Below are positions 1-7,411 of a stretch of 44,460 nt of DNA, piece after piece. The notes under the pieces are model-generated. The model saw only the letters and a program-made list of their open reading frames with translations, had not been told where the DNA came from and did no database searches. Origin of the DNA: Saprospiraceae bacterium (GTDB lineage: Bacteria; Bacteroidota; Bacteroidia; Chitinophagales; Saprospiraceae). Every line of letters begins with the position of its first letter. Positions within the stretch are counted from its first letter, which is position 1. The stretch is taken from the NCBI GenBank assembly GCA_015490175.1, contig WFYJ01000248.1, positions 1-44,460 on the forward strand, read 5' to 3'. The position numbers were made by a program, and so were the translations under genes.

Positions 1-1
1 C

Positions 2-160
2 ACGAAAAGCGGTACGGAATCGCAAGGATGGAAAGTCAACCCCCTGAGGTGTTACAGAGACAGTAAATTCGCAGCCTTGGGCAACACCTGCGTGCCAGGG
101 TTCAGCATTTGCACGACCAATGACTGCCCTTCAGGCACGAAACCCAAAAACGAGCAGTAA
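2..160 (+). CDS. 3' end of a small Cys-containing peptide gene (possibly NVEALA-like), cut by the window edge
   Basis: An open frame runs from the window edge to a TAA at 158-160 and gives 52 residues. It has Cys at residues 17, 30, 37 and 42 of the fragment, with a Gly-Asn-Thr-Cys segment, and ends in a charged Lys-Pro-Lys-Asn-Glu-Gln tail. Small secreted NVEALA-type peptides with a Cys-rich tail are often encoded just before six-bladed propeller lipoproteins in Bacteroidota, and the next gene here is such a propeller. The family call rests on that context and on the Cys pattern only, because the N-terminus that defines the family lies outside the window. The frame could also be a chance open stretch. 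Confidence 0.4.
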   Translation, partial: TKSGTESQGWKVNPLRCYRDSKFAALGNTCVPGFSICTTNDCPSGTKPKNEQ

Positions 161-162
161 TC

Positions 163-170
163 AATCTTTG
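163..170 (+). promoter_or_regulatory. Candidate Bacteroidota -7 box before the propeller lipoprotein
   Basis: AATCTTTG is one base off the TAnnTTTG consensus and lies 53 bases before the ATG at 224. The same ATCTTTG core recurs before purD, the SPT/KBL-like gene and odhB in this window. No clear -33 TTTG box was found. Confidence 0.35.
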
Positions 171-223
171 CGCAGGCTGGTGCGGCACCGGCCTGCGCCT
201 CTCTCTCACCCCCCTGCAAAATC

Positions 224-1393
224 ATGAAAACGCACTTTGCTGTCTGCTTTTGTTTTTCCATCCTGATCCCGACGCTCATCTTGCTCTCCTCCAGTTGTCA
301 GTCAGACAATGGCACAGAGGGAAAATGGCCGGTGGTGGACATGGACCAACTGCCCGACACGGTTTTCGACTGCCGCGCGCTTGTTCGGGAGGTACGCATT
401 GTTCCGCTTGCGCCCAGCCCGCTGCTGGGGACGATCAACAAGGTCGCAGAACGGGATTCCCTGTTTTACATCCTGGACGAAACCGGCGTTCAGGTGCTGG
501 CATTCGACCGGGAGGGGCGCTTTGTGAGGCGTTTCGGCAAGCTCGGCGAAGGGCCCGGCGAGTTCAAGTCAGTCTATGACATGGTGGTGCCGGCAAATTC
601 GGACCAAGTGATCGTGCTGAAAGCCTGGAAGCTGATTTTTTTCGACTCTGCGGGCCGGTTTCTCAGGGAAGTGCCGCTCGAGATCATGCCTGGATGCCTC
701 GGCAGCAGTGCCCGCGCCGATGTTTTCTGCTACACGACCTCTTTCGACGACCCCGCCTTTTTCGTTCATTGCATCAACAGTGAGGGCAAAATCATCGGCA
801 AACATCTGCCTTCCTCGCGCGACAAGGCTCCCAATTACGATTTATCCAACATTTCCGGAATACTGATCAACGGCTCCGACAATCAGCTTTACGCCAACTA
901 TCCCGGTTCTTCCGTGGTGCACGTATTCCGAAAGGGAAAATTCGAGCCCCTGATCCAGTTTGTCGGCAATCGCTTCTGGCCGGAAGCGCGCAAAGAGGAT
1001 ATCGAGCATTTCATCGGCCGACTTTACGCAATGGACGATTTCGGATACCTGAACCAATATCAGATTGCCGATGACTACGGCATTTTCACCATTATACGCG
1101 ACTTGCGCATGCAGAACCTGATCTGCTTTTTCGACTCGGGAAAGGTATATGGCGCACAGCACTTTGCCGACAATGCGCTTCGACACCTGCTGGTCACCTA
1201 CACCCCGAGCGGATGCACCCGGGACGGCGGCCTCATCTTCGTGCTGGACGAAGAGCGAAAGCTGTGGCTCGAAGACAGGTACGGAGATGATCTGTCGCCG
1301 CTGGTGCCCGAGCTGATCCCTTCGGCGCGCTGGGACGCACTCAGCGAATCGGGTGGCAATCCGATACTCATGGTAGTGTACCTCGAAGGGTAA
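224..1393 (+). CDS. Six-bladed beta-propeller lipoprotein
   Basis: The 389-residue product begins with a lipoprotein signal peptide ending in Leu-Ser-Ser-Ser-Cys (Cys25). The body has propeller-type repeats, with phrases such as VLAFDREGRFVRRFGKLGEG near residues 90-110, which is the NHL/6-bladed signature strand with a Gly-rich turn. This family (BF3134-like) is common as surface or periplasmic lipoproteins in Bacteroidota and has no settled biochemical role. It follows the small Cys-containing reading frame by 63 bases, a pairing seen elsewhere in the phylum. Its end faces the M4 peptidase gene, so the two converge across a 77-base gap. The fold call is confident; substrate and partner are unknown. 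Confidence 0.75.
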   Translation: MKTHFAVCFCFSILIPTLILLSSSCQSDNGTEGKWPVVDMDQLPDTVFDCRALVREVRIVPLAPSPLLGTINKVAERDSLFYILDETGVQVLAFDREGRFVRRFGKLGEGPGEFKSVYDMVVPANSDQVIVLKAWKLIFFDSAGRFLREVPLEIMPGCLGSSARADVFCYTTSFDDPAFFVHCINSEGKIIGKHLPSSRDKAPNYDLSNISGILINGSDNQLYANYPGSSVVHVFRKGKFEPLIQFVGNRFWPEARKEDIEHFIGRLYAMDDFGYLNQYQIADDYGIFTIIRDLRMQNLICFFDSGKVYGAQHFADNALRHLLVTYTPSGCTRDGGLIFVLDEERKLWLEDRYGDDLSPLVPELIPSARWDALSESGGNPILMVVYLEG

Positions 1394-1470
1394 ATGCGGC
1401 CATGCGGCCCGGCAGGCATTTACGCATGCGTTGGAGAGAGGCGGCCTGCTCCGCTCTCCAGCGCTTGCGC

Positions 1471-4400
1471 TCACTGCTTCAGCAGGCGCAGCGCAGCCGT
1501 GCCCACATCGCCTGTGACTTCGATGAGCCATATGCCTTTCGGCAAATGCTGCACGGGCAGGCTGAGCGTGGCGTCGGTGGCGGGCTGCCACGTGCGTTCC
1601 CAGAGAATGCGGCCGTTGAGGTCGGTGCAGCGCACGCGCAGGGTGCCAACGGGCGGCGTGCCCTGCCAGCGCAGCTCGGCCAAGTCGGATGCGGGGTTGG
1701 GCGTGAGCCCCAGCTTTTTGGCGAAAGCCGCCTGCTCGGCGGTGCCGGTCAATGGGCGCTCGCCCGTGGCAAACCACACGCCCCACTTGCCCTGCTCGAT
1801 AAATACGAAGGGGTCGCCCCCCGCACTGATCTTGTCGGGTGCCAGCGGAATCATGGCCAGCACAGGGTCGTCGAAGGCGCCGGCCGTGGCATCGAACACC
1901 ATGAAGTCGTCGGCCACCGAGTAGTTGGGATAGCCCAGCGTGGTGTTCTGGTAGATGGCGCCCACGTCGCCGGTCTCGATGTTGGCGGCCAGCACGTAGT
2001 ACTCACCCGCGAATTCGTCCAGAAAGTCAAAGGCGATGATGTAGTCCGAGTTTTTGGAGAAGGCGGGATTGCCCACGCTCGAGTTTTCGGGCAGGGTGTT
2101 GAACAGCTTGTCCACGAAGCCGTCGCCCCAGTAGTCGGCGCTGCCGTCCCACACGCGCACAAAGCCGATGTCCCAGTACTCGATGTCGTTGCCGAAGGTG
2201 CCTTCGATGCGGTTGAACGCATCGTACATGACCCACTGGCCCGAGAAGTCGAACTCGAGCACGTCGGCGTACTGCACGTCGTTGGTGGTGATGCCGCCGG
2301 TGGCGGTGGTGGGGTTGTACAGCTCGAAGGTGACCCACTCTTCCAGACCGAAGTCATAGACCCAGACGCGGTTGTCGTAGTCGTCGGTCAGGGCGGCGAT
2401 GCGGCTGCCGTCGCGCGCGATGGCCACGTTGCGCCAGATGGGATCGGACTGGATGGTCGTTTCCTCGAAGGTGCCGTTCTGCCAGTCGAAGATAATGGCG
2501 CGCATGGTCTGGTCGGAAGCGATATAGACGGCCACGCTGCCGTCGTCGGTGAGGCTGGGCTTGCTCAGCGGGGCGATGGTGGTCAGCGGATTGGCCACGG
2601 GCTGCCCGTCGGGCGAGAAGATGTAGAGGGCACTGAGGTTGGCATCGCTCAGCAGCACGAAGTCGTCGCCCGGGTTGGGCGTATAGTCGTTGCCGCCGCC
2701 CGTACCCGCGCCGCCGGTACCGATACCCACCAGGTCGAAAGCATTTGCTGCGGCCTGCACCTCGGCCGAGTTGGCGCCGTAGAGGTCGGCAGCCGACTGC
2801 ACCACGGCCAGCCGCAGGTCGGCAAACTGCGACGACTTGGTCAGGTATTGCGTCAGGGCGCGGTACCAGACCTGCTCGGCCTTGTCTTTGCTCACGGCCG
2901 TGGCGAAGATGTAGTAGGCGCGGTTGGGGATGCCGCTGTTGATGTGCACCCCGCCGTTGTCCTGATTGCCGAAGTACTGCTCGCTGGTGTGGGCCGGCTG
3001 CCAGCCGGGGTCGTTGAGGCTGTTGCCGCCGTTGTGCGGGTTTTCCATATTGCGCAGGGCGCCCGAGGGAAAGTAGAAGCCGTTGGCCACGTCTTCGCCC
3101 AGCTTCCAGTCGTCGCGGTCAATCATGGTGCCGAACACATCGGCGAAGTGCTCGTTGATGGCGCCCGACTCGCCGTAGTACTCGAGGTTGGCTTCGGCCT
3201 GGATGACGCCGTGCGCCATCTCGTGGCCGGCCACGTCGAGCGCTTTGGCCAGTGGCGCCGTGAAGGCCTGATTGCCGTTGCCGTAAAACATGGCCTGGCC
3301 GTTCCAGAAGGCGTTGTCCATCTCACTGCCGTCGGCCTCCGTCACGTCAATGAGCGAAATGATGGTGCCCCCCACGCCGTCTATCGAGTTGCGGCCGAAG
3401 GTGGTGCGGAAGTACTCGTAGGCCACGCCGCCGTTGTAGTGAGCCGACACGGCCGTGGGATTGTCCCACTGGTTGTCGGCAGTAGCCAGGTGCGATGCCG
3501 AGAAGTCGTCGTTCTGGGGCGAAGTGCCGTTGGCCGTGATCGTCCAGATGGCGCCCACCGGCTCGTCGGGCAGGTTCGAGGCGGCGGCGTCGAACATGGG
3601 CCGCGAGGCATCGATCAGGTAGAAAGCGCCATTCACTTCATAGGTGTGGATGGTGCGCACCTGTCCGTGCAGATCGTAGGCCTGCGCCGTGGCGGGGCCG
3701 TCGGGTGGCAGCGCATGCACCTGCCTTCCGGCAAAATTGCAGACCTCTTCCTGGCGGTGCAGCACCTCGCCGGTGGTGGCATCCACCCATACGGTCTGCC
3801 GCGACAACAGGTGGGGCATCACCTGCACGCGCCAGGCGGGACGCGCCGGCAGCGCTCCATCCACGCCGGCCCACCAGCAGGCCTCGCTGATGAGCTGCGG
3901 TCCGGGTGCCAGCAACTTTTCCACATCGGCGAACGGCCGCAGCGACTCTCCGCCGGTCGCCTCCTGCACGGCTATCTGTTCGGCTTCGGCTTTCGCCAGA
4001 TGGAACGCGCCGGCCGCTGCATCGACGCGGAAGTAGCGGCCATTGATCAGGAAGGGCACGCCGTCGGCGCCGATGTGGACGACGAGCTCACCGCCATACA
4101 CGGGCCGGTCGTCCTTCACCTGTTGCAGGCGCACGTGTGTCATCCCCAGCGCGTCGGTACGTACCTGACGCACCTGCCAGCCGTCGGCAGGCCATTGCAG
4201 CAGCGCTTCGGTGCGGGCCAGCAGCTTGCGCGCGGTGGCCTCGGGCGTGGCCGCCACGGCCTCGGGCCAGCGCCCTTCCACCCAGCGCGGCAGGTGCGTG
4301 GTCGGATCGAGGTGCACGCGCAGCAACTGCGGTACGGCGGCATTTCCCGAAAGGGGCACGGGCGCGGCGGGCAGCGCCCAGTGGGTGCGGGCCGGCGCAG

Positions 4401-4557
4401 GTGCGGCCTGCACCGAAGCCCATGGTTTCATCACCGCGCCCACCTCTTGGGGCTGGTGTTTTTTGCCGGAAGGCAGGACAGTCTGCGGCGCCTTCATCTG
4501 GGCCGTGGCCCACAGGCTTATACTCATCGAAGCAAGAAGGAGTATCCATTTTTTCAT
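1471..4557 (-). CDS. Secreted M4 (thermolysin-like) metallopeptidase with T9SS type A sorting domain
   Basis: The 1028-residue product has a signal peptide (1-20), an FTP/PepSY-type propeptide (about 70-260) and an M4 catalytic domain (about 290-610). The zinc motif HEMAH is at 445-449, the third zinc ligand Glu469 sits in NEHFAD, and the proton donor His538 sits in GGVHINSGIPN, so all catalytic residues are present. A roughly 330-residue region (about 625-940) follows with repeated Asp-rich, WD40/PD40-like strands. The last 80 residues begin LGLTPNPASD and look like a T9SS type A sorting signal. The protein should therefore be exported by Sec, carried across the outer membrane by T9SS and released or anchored outside. 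It is much longer than classical thermolysin because of the propeller-like region and the sorting tail. Four copies of the GNAA hairpin word lie inside the gene (1534, 1716, 3723, 4461). Confidence 0.92.
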   Translation of the reverse strand: MKKWILLLASMSISLWATAQMKAPQTVLPSGKKHQPQEVGAVMKPWASVQAAPAPARTHWALPAAPVPLSGNAAVPQLLRVHLDPTTHLPRWVEGRWPEAVAATPEATARKLLARTEALLQWPADGWQVRQVRTDALGMTHVRLQQVKDDRPVYGGELVVHIGADGVPFLINGRYFRVDAAAGAFHLAKAEAEQIAVQEATGGESLRPFADVEKLLAPGPQLISEACWWAGVDGALPARPAWRVQVMPHLLSRQTVWVDATTGEVLHRQEEVCNFAGRQVHALPPDGPATAQAYDLHGQVRTIHTYEVNGAFYLIDASRPMFDAAASNLPDEPVGAIWTITANGTSPQNDDFSASHLATADNQWDNPTAVSAHYNGGVAYEYFRTTFGRNSIDGVGGTIISLIDVTEADGSEMDNAFWNGQAMFYGNGNQAFTAPLAKALDVAGHEMAHGVIQAEANLEYYGESGAINEHFADVFGTMIDRDDWKLGEDVANGFYFPSGALRNMENPHNGGNSLNDPGWQPAHTSEQYFGNQDNGGVHINSGIPNRAYYIFATAVSKDKAEQVWYRALTQYLTKSSQFADLRLAVVQSAADLYGANSAEVQAAANAFDLVGIGTGGAGTGGGNDYTPNPGDDFVLLSDANLSALYIFSPDGQPVANPLTTIAPLSKPSLTDDGSVAVYIASDQTMRAIIFDWQNGTFEETTIQSDPIWRNVAIARDGSRIAALTDDYDNRVWVYDFGLEEWVTFELYNPTTATGGITTNDVQYADVLEFDFSGQWVMYDAFNRIEGTFGNDIEYWDIGFVRVWDGSADYWGDGFVDKLFNTLPENSSVGNPAFSKNSDYIIAFDFLDEFAGEYYVLAANIETGDVGAIYQNTTLGYPNYSVADDFMVFDATAGAFDDPVLAMIPLAPDKISAGGDPFVFIEQGKWGVWFATGERPLTGTAEQAAFAKKLGLTPNPASDLAELRWQGTPPVGTLRVRCTDLNGRILWERTWQPATDATLSLPVQHLPKGIWLIEVTGDVGTAALRLLKQ

Positions 4558-4599
4558 GGCGAACTCGTTTCAGCATTTGGGGAAAACAGAATGGAGCAT

Positions 4600-5046
4600 T
4601 CATTTTTTGGCGGCACGCGCCAGCTCCATGAGGTGTGCGTGAAGAGTGCGCACCGCCTCAGGCAGCGCCTCATCCGGCCGGTTGGGGTCCCACGCGATGC
4701 GGTGGCTGCTTTTGCCGGAAGGCAACTCAAAGAAGTGATACACATTGCCGGGCTGCTCGTAGTGCAGCGCGCGCAGGCCCAGCGCGTCGAGGGCTTCGAA
4801 GGCTTCCCTGGCCGCGCGCCGGGGCAGCCGCCCTGCCTCCTCGATGGCAGCCGACACGCCTTCCTGCCGAAACAGTTGCCCGTTGTCGCACAGGATGTAC
4901 CGGTGCTCGATACCGGTAAAGCCGCCGCCCTGGCCGAAGATGAGCACCTCCTCGGGCAAAGTACTGGCAGCGTACTTGTGCGACCGACAGGCAAACAACC
5001 ACAATGCCATCCCGGCAAGGGCAACGAACAGAGATGGTGATTTCAT
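4600..5046 (-). CDS. Small lipoprotein of unknown function
   Basis: The product has 148 residues. The ATG at 5046 was chosen because it opens a clear signal peptide ending in Leu-Phe-Ala-Cys (Cys20); an in-frame upstream extension to 5298 has no signal and crosses the leader. After the lipobox comes a compact domain with ILCDNGQLFRQEG (about 50-63) and a C-terminal helical part. It resembles short Bacteroidota lipoproteins with no assigned role. It lies 42 bases upstream of the M4 peptidase in the same direction and could share its transcript, which hints at a role at the cell envelope but nothing firmer. Confidence 0.65.
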   Translation of the reverse strand: MKSPSLFVALAGMALWLFACRSHKYAASTLPEEVLIFGQGGGFTGIEHRYILCDNGQLFRQEGVSAAIEEAGRLPRRAAREAFEALDALGLRALHYEQPGNVYHFFELPSGKSSHRIAWDPNRPDEALPEAVRTLHAHLMELARAAKK

Positions 5047-5386
5047 GAGGATACGACTTTGATGGCCCGACAGGAAGGAACACGAAAAAACGGCAAGAGA
5101 GGCAAGCCCATGGCCCGAACAGAAGGGCAGGCCCCAAGATAGCGCCTTTCTGTGGGGGCACCATGGACCGGGCCGCAAAATATCCGACAAACGAACCGGC
5201 TGACCCCCTCCGGCAAGTGTTAAGAAAATCTGAAACTCTCCTTTTTGGGCAAATGCAAGACGCTCTGGTGTCAAATTTGGAAGTACATTTGCCTGCACGA
5301 TTCAGGAAGCTCCATTTTTTTGCCTTTCGGCAAAAAATACCCTGAAAGTGAAAATCAATTTTTCGAATCACCAAAATTTTGCACTC
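5047..5386. promoter_or_regulatory. Divergent control region between the 4600-5046 and 5387-5827 genes
   Basis: This 340-base spacer has no convincing gene. It holds a perfect -7 box, TACATTTG (5284-5291), facing the 5387 gene, and a near-perfect hairpin at 5314-5336: a T run plus TGCC, a TTTC loop, then GGCA plus an A run. Read on the minus strand, the hairpin has a GAAA loop and belongs to the iterated hairpin word described in the findings. If transcription starts near 5298 the hairpin would lie in the leader, about 50 bases before the start codon. Confidence 0.45.
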
Positions 5387-5827
5387 ATGAAGAAAGTAAC
5401 TTTGCTGCTGGCATTCTTCGCTTTTGCCGCATTGGGCGCCCAAGCCCAGACCAAGGCCTGCACCAAGGCCGACAAGGCCAAGGCCGAAATGAAGGCCTGT
5501 ACCAAAGCCGACAAGGCCGTCATCGAGAAAGCGGCTGCTGAAGACGAAACCATCGAGGCCCGCACCGCCGAAGACGGCAGCACCTACTACGTGCGCAAGG
5601 TGGCCGGAGAAAACGGCGAAGTGACCTACCAGCGCGTCAAGTACTGCACCAAGAGCGGCAAGTTCATCAACGAATCGCCCTCGGGCGGCTGCAGCGGCGA
5701 CAAGGCCGAAGCCAAAGCCACTTCCGGCGAAGGCAAAATGAAAGCCTGCTGTGCCAAGGGTGCCAAAGAAGGCAAGGCCTGCTGCGCCAAAAAGAAGGCG
5801 GAAAAGAGCGACGAAGGCGAAGGCTGA
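5387..5827 (+). CDS. Small secreted Lys/Ala/Cys-rich protein
   Basis: The product has 146 residues with an N-terminal signal peptide cleaved after Ala-Gln-Ala (about residue 20). The mature part starts with two copies of a KACTKADKAK-like decapeptide, then has a central globular-looking segment (about 55-105, with TYYVRKVAGENGEVTYQRVK). It ends in a Lys-Ala-rich tail with two Cys-Cys pairs, each in a KACCAK context. Paired cysteines in a basic, low-complexity tail suggest metal binding or disulfide cross-linking outside the cytoplasm, but I do not recognise a family. The gene stands alone between a -7 box and a strong terminator, so it is probably well expressed as a single unit. Confidence 0.7.
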   Translation: MKKVTLLLAFFAFAALGAQAQTKACTKADKAKAEMKACTKADKAVIEKAAAEDETIEARTAEDGSTYYVRKVAGENGEVTYQRVKYCTKSGKFINESPSGGCSGDKAEAKATSGEGKMKACCAKGAKEGKACCAKKKAEKSDEGEG

Positions 5828-5850
5828 GACGCGCCTCTCACCAAAAACAG

Positions 5851-5891
5851 CAAAGCTCCCGATCCATTCGCGCTCGGGAGCTTTGATTTTT
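5851..5891 (+). terminator. Rho-independent terminator of the Lys/Ala/Cys-rich protein gene
   Basis: A perfect 12-bp stem (CAAAGCTCCCGA at 5851-5862 with its complement at 5874-5885) and an 11-base loop are followed by ATTTTTC. It lies 23 bases after the stop codon. Confidence 0.9.
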
Positions 5892-5933
5892 CGTGCACTC
5901 ATGAATGCAGTCCGGGAAATTCAGGGGTAGACA

Positions 5934-6036
5934 GTCTCTCTGTCTCTCCATCTCTCTGTCACTCACTCCTCCCTCGCTCCCGCTCTCAATCACTCCCTCT
6001 CAAAACTCCCGAGCCGGATAGCGTTGCCTGTTTCAT
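5934..6036 (-). repeat. Composite intergenic repeat: CT-rich array plus block C
   Basis: 5934-5999 is an array of TCTCTCTG, TCACTCAC and CTCCCTC-type units, the complement of the GAGTGA arrays found elsewhere. 6000-6030 is a shortened copy of block C (core CTCCCGAGCCGGATAGCGTT). See the finding on mosaic spacers. Confidence 0.6.
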
Positions 6037-6042
6037 CCCAAC

Positions 6043-6070
6043 AAAGAAACCGCCCCCGAAGTGAGGGCGG
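6043..6070 (-). terminator. Likely terminator of the Arc-like gene
   Basis: Read on the minus strand, CCGCCC (6065-6070) pairs with GGGCGG (6050-6055) across a 9-base loop and is followed by TTTCTTTG. It lies about 55 bases after the stop of the minus-strand gene. The T run is interrupted, so termination may be partial. Confidence 0.55.
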
Positions 6071-6125
6071 CCCGGCTGTCAAATTCCAATCTCAAAAAGG
6101 TGAATACAGCCTGAGTATCCGCACG

Positions 6126-6341
6126 TTAGTCTGATTCAGCCGAGTTGTTTTTTTGCTCTTCGGTCTTTTTGCGCGCCGGGGCCTGCTGCTGCGGGCCGGG
6201 CAGGCGACCTGCCTCGCGTAGCGCCTTGGTGATGATCCATTCCAATTGGCCGTTCACGCTGCGGAATTCCTCCGCCGCCCATGCCTCCACTGCCTTCATG
6301 GTGGCCTCGTCTATGCGCAGCATGAACTTCTTTTTGGCCAT
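6126..6341 (-). CDS. Arc-like ribbon-helix-helix DNA-binding protein
   Basis: This 71-residue protein begins MAKKKFMLRIDEATMKAVEA, the short beta strand (KKKFMLRI) and first helix of an Arc/MetJ-type ribbon-helix-helix domain. The second helix follows with a Ser-Val-Asn-Gly-Gln-Leu-Glu pattern, close to the Arc-family SxNxE segment. Residues 45-71 are a charged, disordered tail. Such proteins bind DNA as dimers of dimers over short direct or inverted repeats. No toxin gene is next to it, so it is not evidently part of a toxin-antitoxin pair. The neighbouring AT-rich island with two 11-bp direct repeats is a plausible target (inference). Confidence 0.8.
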   Translation of the reverse strand: MAKKKFMLRIDEATMKAVEAWAAEEFRSVNGQLEWIITKALREAGRLPGPQQQAPARKKTEEQKNNSAESD

Positions 6342-6469
6342 ACAATGGAATGATAAAAAAGCCTCGCCACGTCATCCCTCCTTTTCAGTCGCAGATAGCG
6401 CTCATAGTGTGCGCTCTTGTGGCGAGGCATCAAAACAGCAGACGAATTGAATCAGTTGTCAGGCAATTT

Positions 6470-6665
6470 GACGGCTAAATGAAATCAAAAAACTGCAACT
6501 GTATTTGCTATCATGGCGCAATAATACCATAAATCGAACAAAAAAACCAAATATTGCCTTCATTTTTCATGAAAAACAAACAAAAATCATCATTTTAATG
6601 GTAAATCAAATCATTTTAATATCAAAATAAAACCAAAAAGACACACACTCTGATTTGGTTAAAAC
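6470..6665. promoter_or_regulatory. AT-rich island with two 11-bp direct repeats
   Basis: Bases 6481-6660 contain 48 G or C out of 180 by my count (27 percent), in a window that is otherwise GC-rich. ATCATTTTAAT occurs perfectly at 6589-6599 and 6610-6620, exactly 21 bases apart, which puts both on the same face of the helix. The island lies between the Arc-like gene (minus) and the MORN-like/porQ pair (plus). It is probably a promoter and operator region. Confidence 0.5.
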
Positions 6666-6731
6666 CGTTTCCTGCGGACAATGAAAATCGGCACTGCGTT
6701 GTTCGAACTGCGTTTACAAAACCGGTACGCC

Positions 6732-7403
6732 ATGCGTATGTTACTTCCAATCAGCCTGCTGCTTGCGGCGTGGTCATGCAACCCGGACACTGAAGTGGTG
6801 CAGCAGTTCGACGAGTCAGGCACACTCATCGCCGAATTCAGCATGGACAAGAAGACGGGCAAGCGGCAGGGACCGTATCGCTTTTTTTACCCCAACGGCA
6901 AGGTGATGGAAGAAGGCTGGTACGAGCAGGACAGCCTGCACGGCACGCGCCGCCTCTACTACGAGTCGGGGCAGTTGCAGGCCGAGGAACACATCGTTGA
7001 AGGCAGCTATGAGGGGCCGTGGCGATCGTGGTACCCTTCCGGCCGGCTCGACATGGAAGGCCGGTACGAAAACGACAAGATGAGCGGCGTGTGGAAACGC
7101 TATTACGAAAGTGGCCAACTGATGGAAGAAGTTACCTTTGCCGACAACCTCGAAAACGGGCCTTTCCGCGAGTACTGGCCCAACGGCCGCCTCAAAGCTG
7201 AAGGCACCTACAAGGATGGCGATTACGAACACGGCCTGCTCTTGCTCTACGACGAGTCGGGGCAGCTGGAGCGCAAGATGGACTGCAAGCGCGGCATCTG
7301 CCGCACCATCTGGACGCGCGATCAGGGCGACATTCAGGATCCGCACCTCGACTCGCTGCAGCGCCGCCTCGAACAGCTCACCGAAGAACACCTTTCCAAC
7401 TGA
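6732..7403 (+). CDS. MORN-like (YwqK-type) repeat lipoprotein upstream of porQ
   Basis: The ATG at 6732 (or 6738) opens a lipoprotein signal ending in Ala-Trp-Ser-Cys (Cys16). An upstream in-frame ATG at 6681 would put extra residues before the signal and is less likely. The mature 207 residues contain about seven MORN/YwqK-type repeats (YxxGxLxxEGxY pattern, for example FYPNGKVMEEGWY, YYESGQLQAEEHI, WYPSGRLDMEGRY, YWPNGRLKAEGTY). The family is often annotated as the antitoxin of YwqJK, but lipoprotein forms are common in Bacteroidota and are more likely envelope proteins. It ends 8 bases before porQ and is very probably co-transcribed with it, so it may act with the T9SS outer-membrane machinery (inference). 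Confidence 0.75.
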   Translation: MRMLLPISLLLAAWSCNPDTEVVQQFDESGTLIAEFSMDKKTGKRQGPYRFFYPNGKVMEEGWYEQDSLHGTRRLYYESGQLQAEEHIVEGSYEGPWRSWYPSGRLDMEGRYENDKMSGVWKRYYESGQLMEEVTFADNLENGPFREYWPNGRLKAEGTYKDGDYEHGLLLLYDESGQLERKMDCKRGICRTIWTRDQGDIQDPHLDSLQRRLEQLTEEHLSN

Positions 7404-7411
7404 ACGCGCAC

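Noticed and set aside
1402-5040. A 1212-residue open frame on the plus strand
   Set aside because: It is the shadow of the M4 peptidase and its neighbour on the minus strand. High GC keeps the opposite strand open, and the real product has signal peptide, zinc motif and sorting tail.
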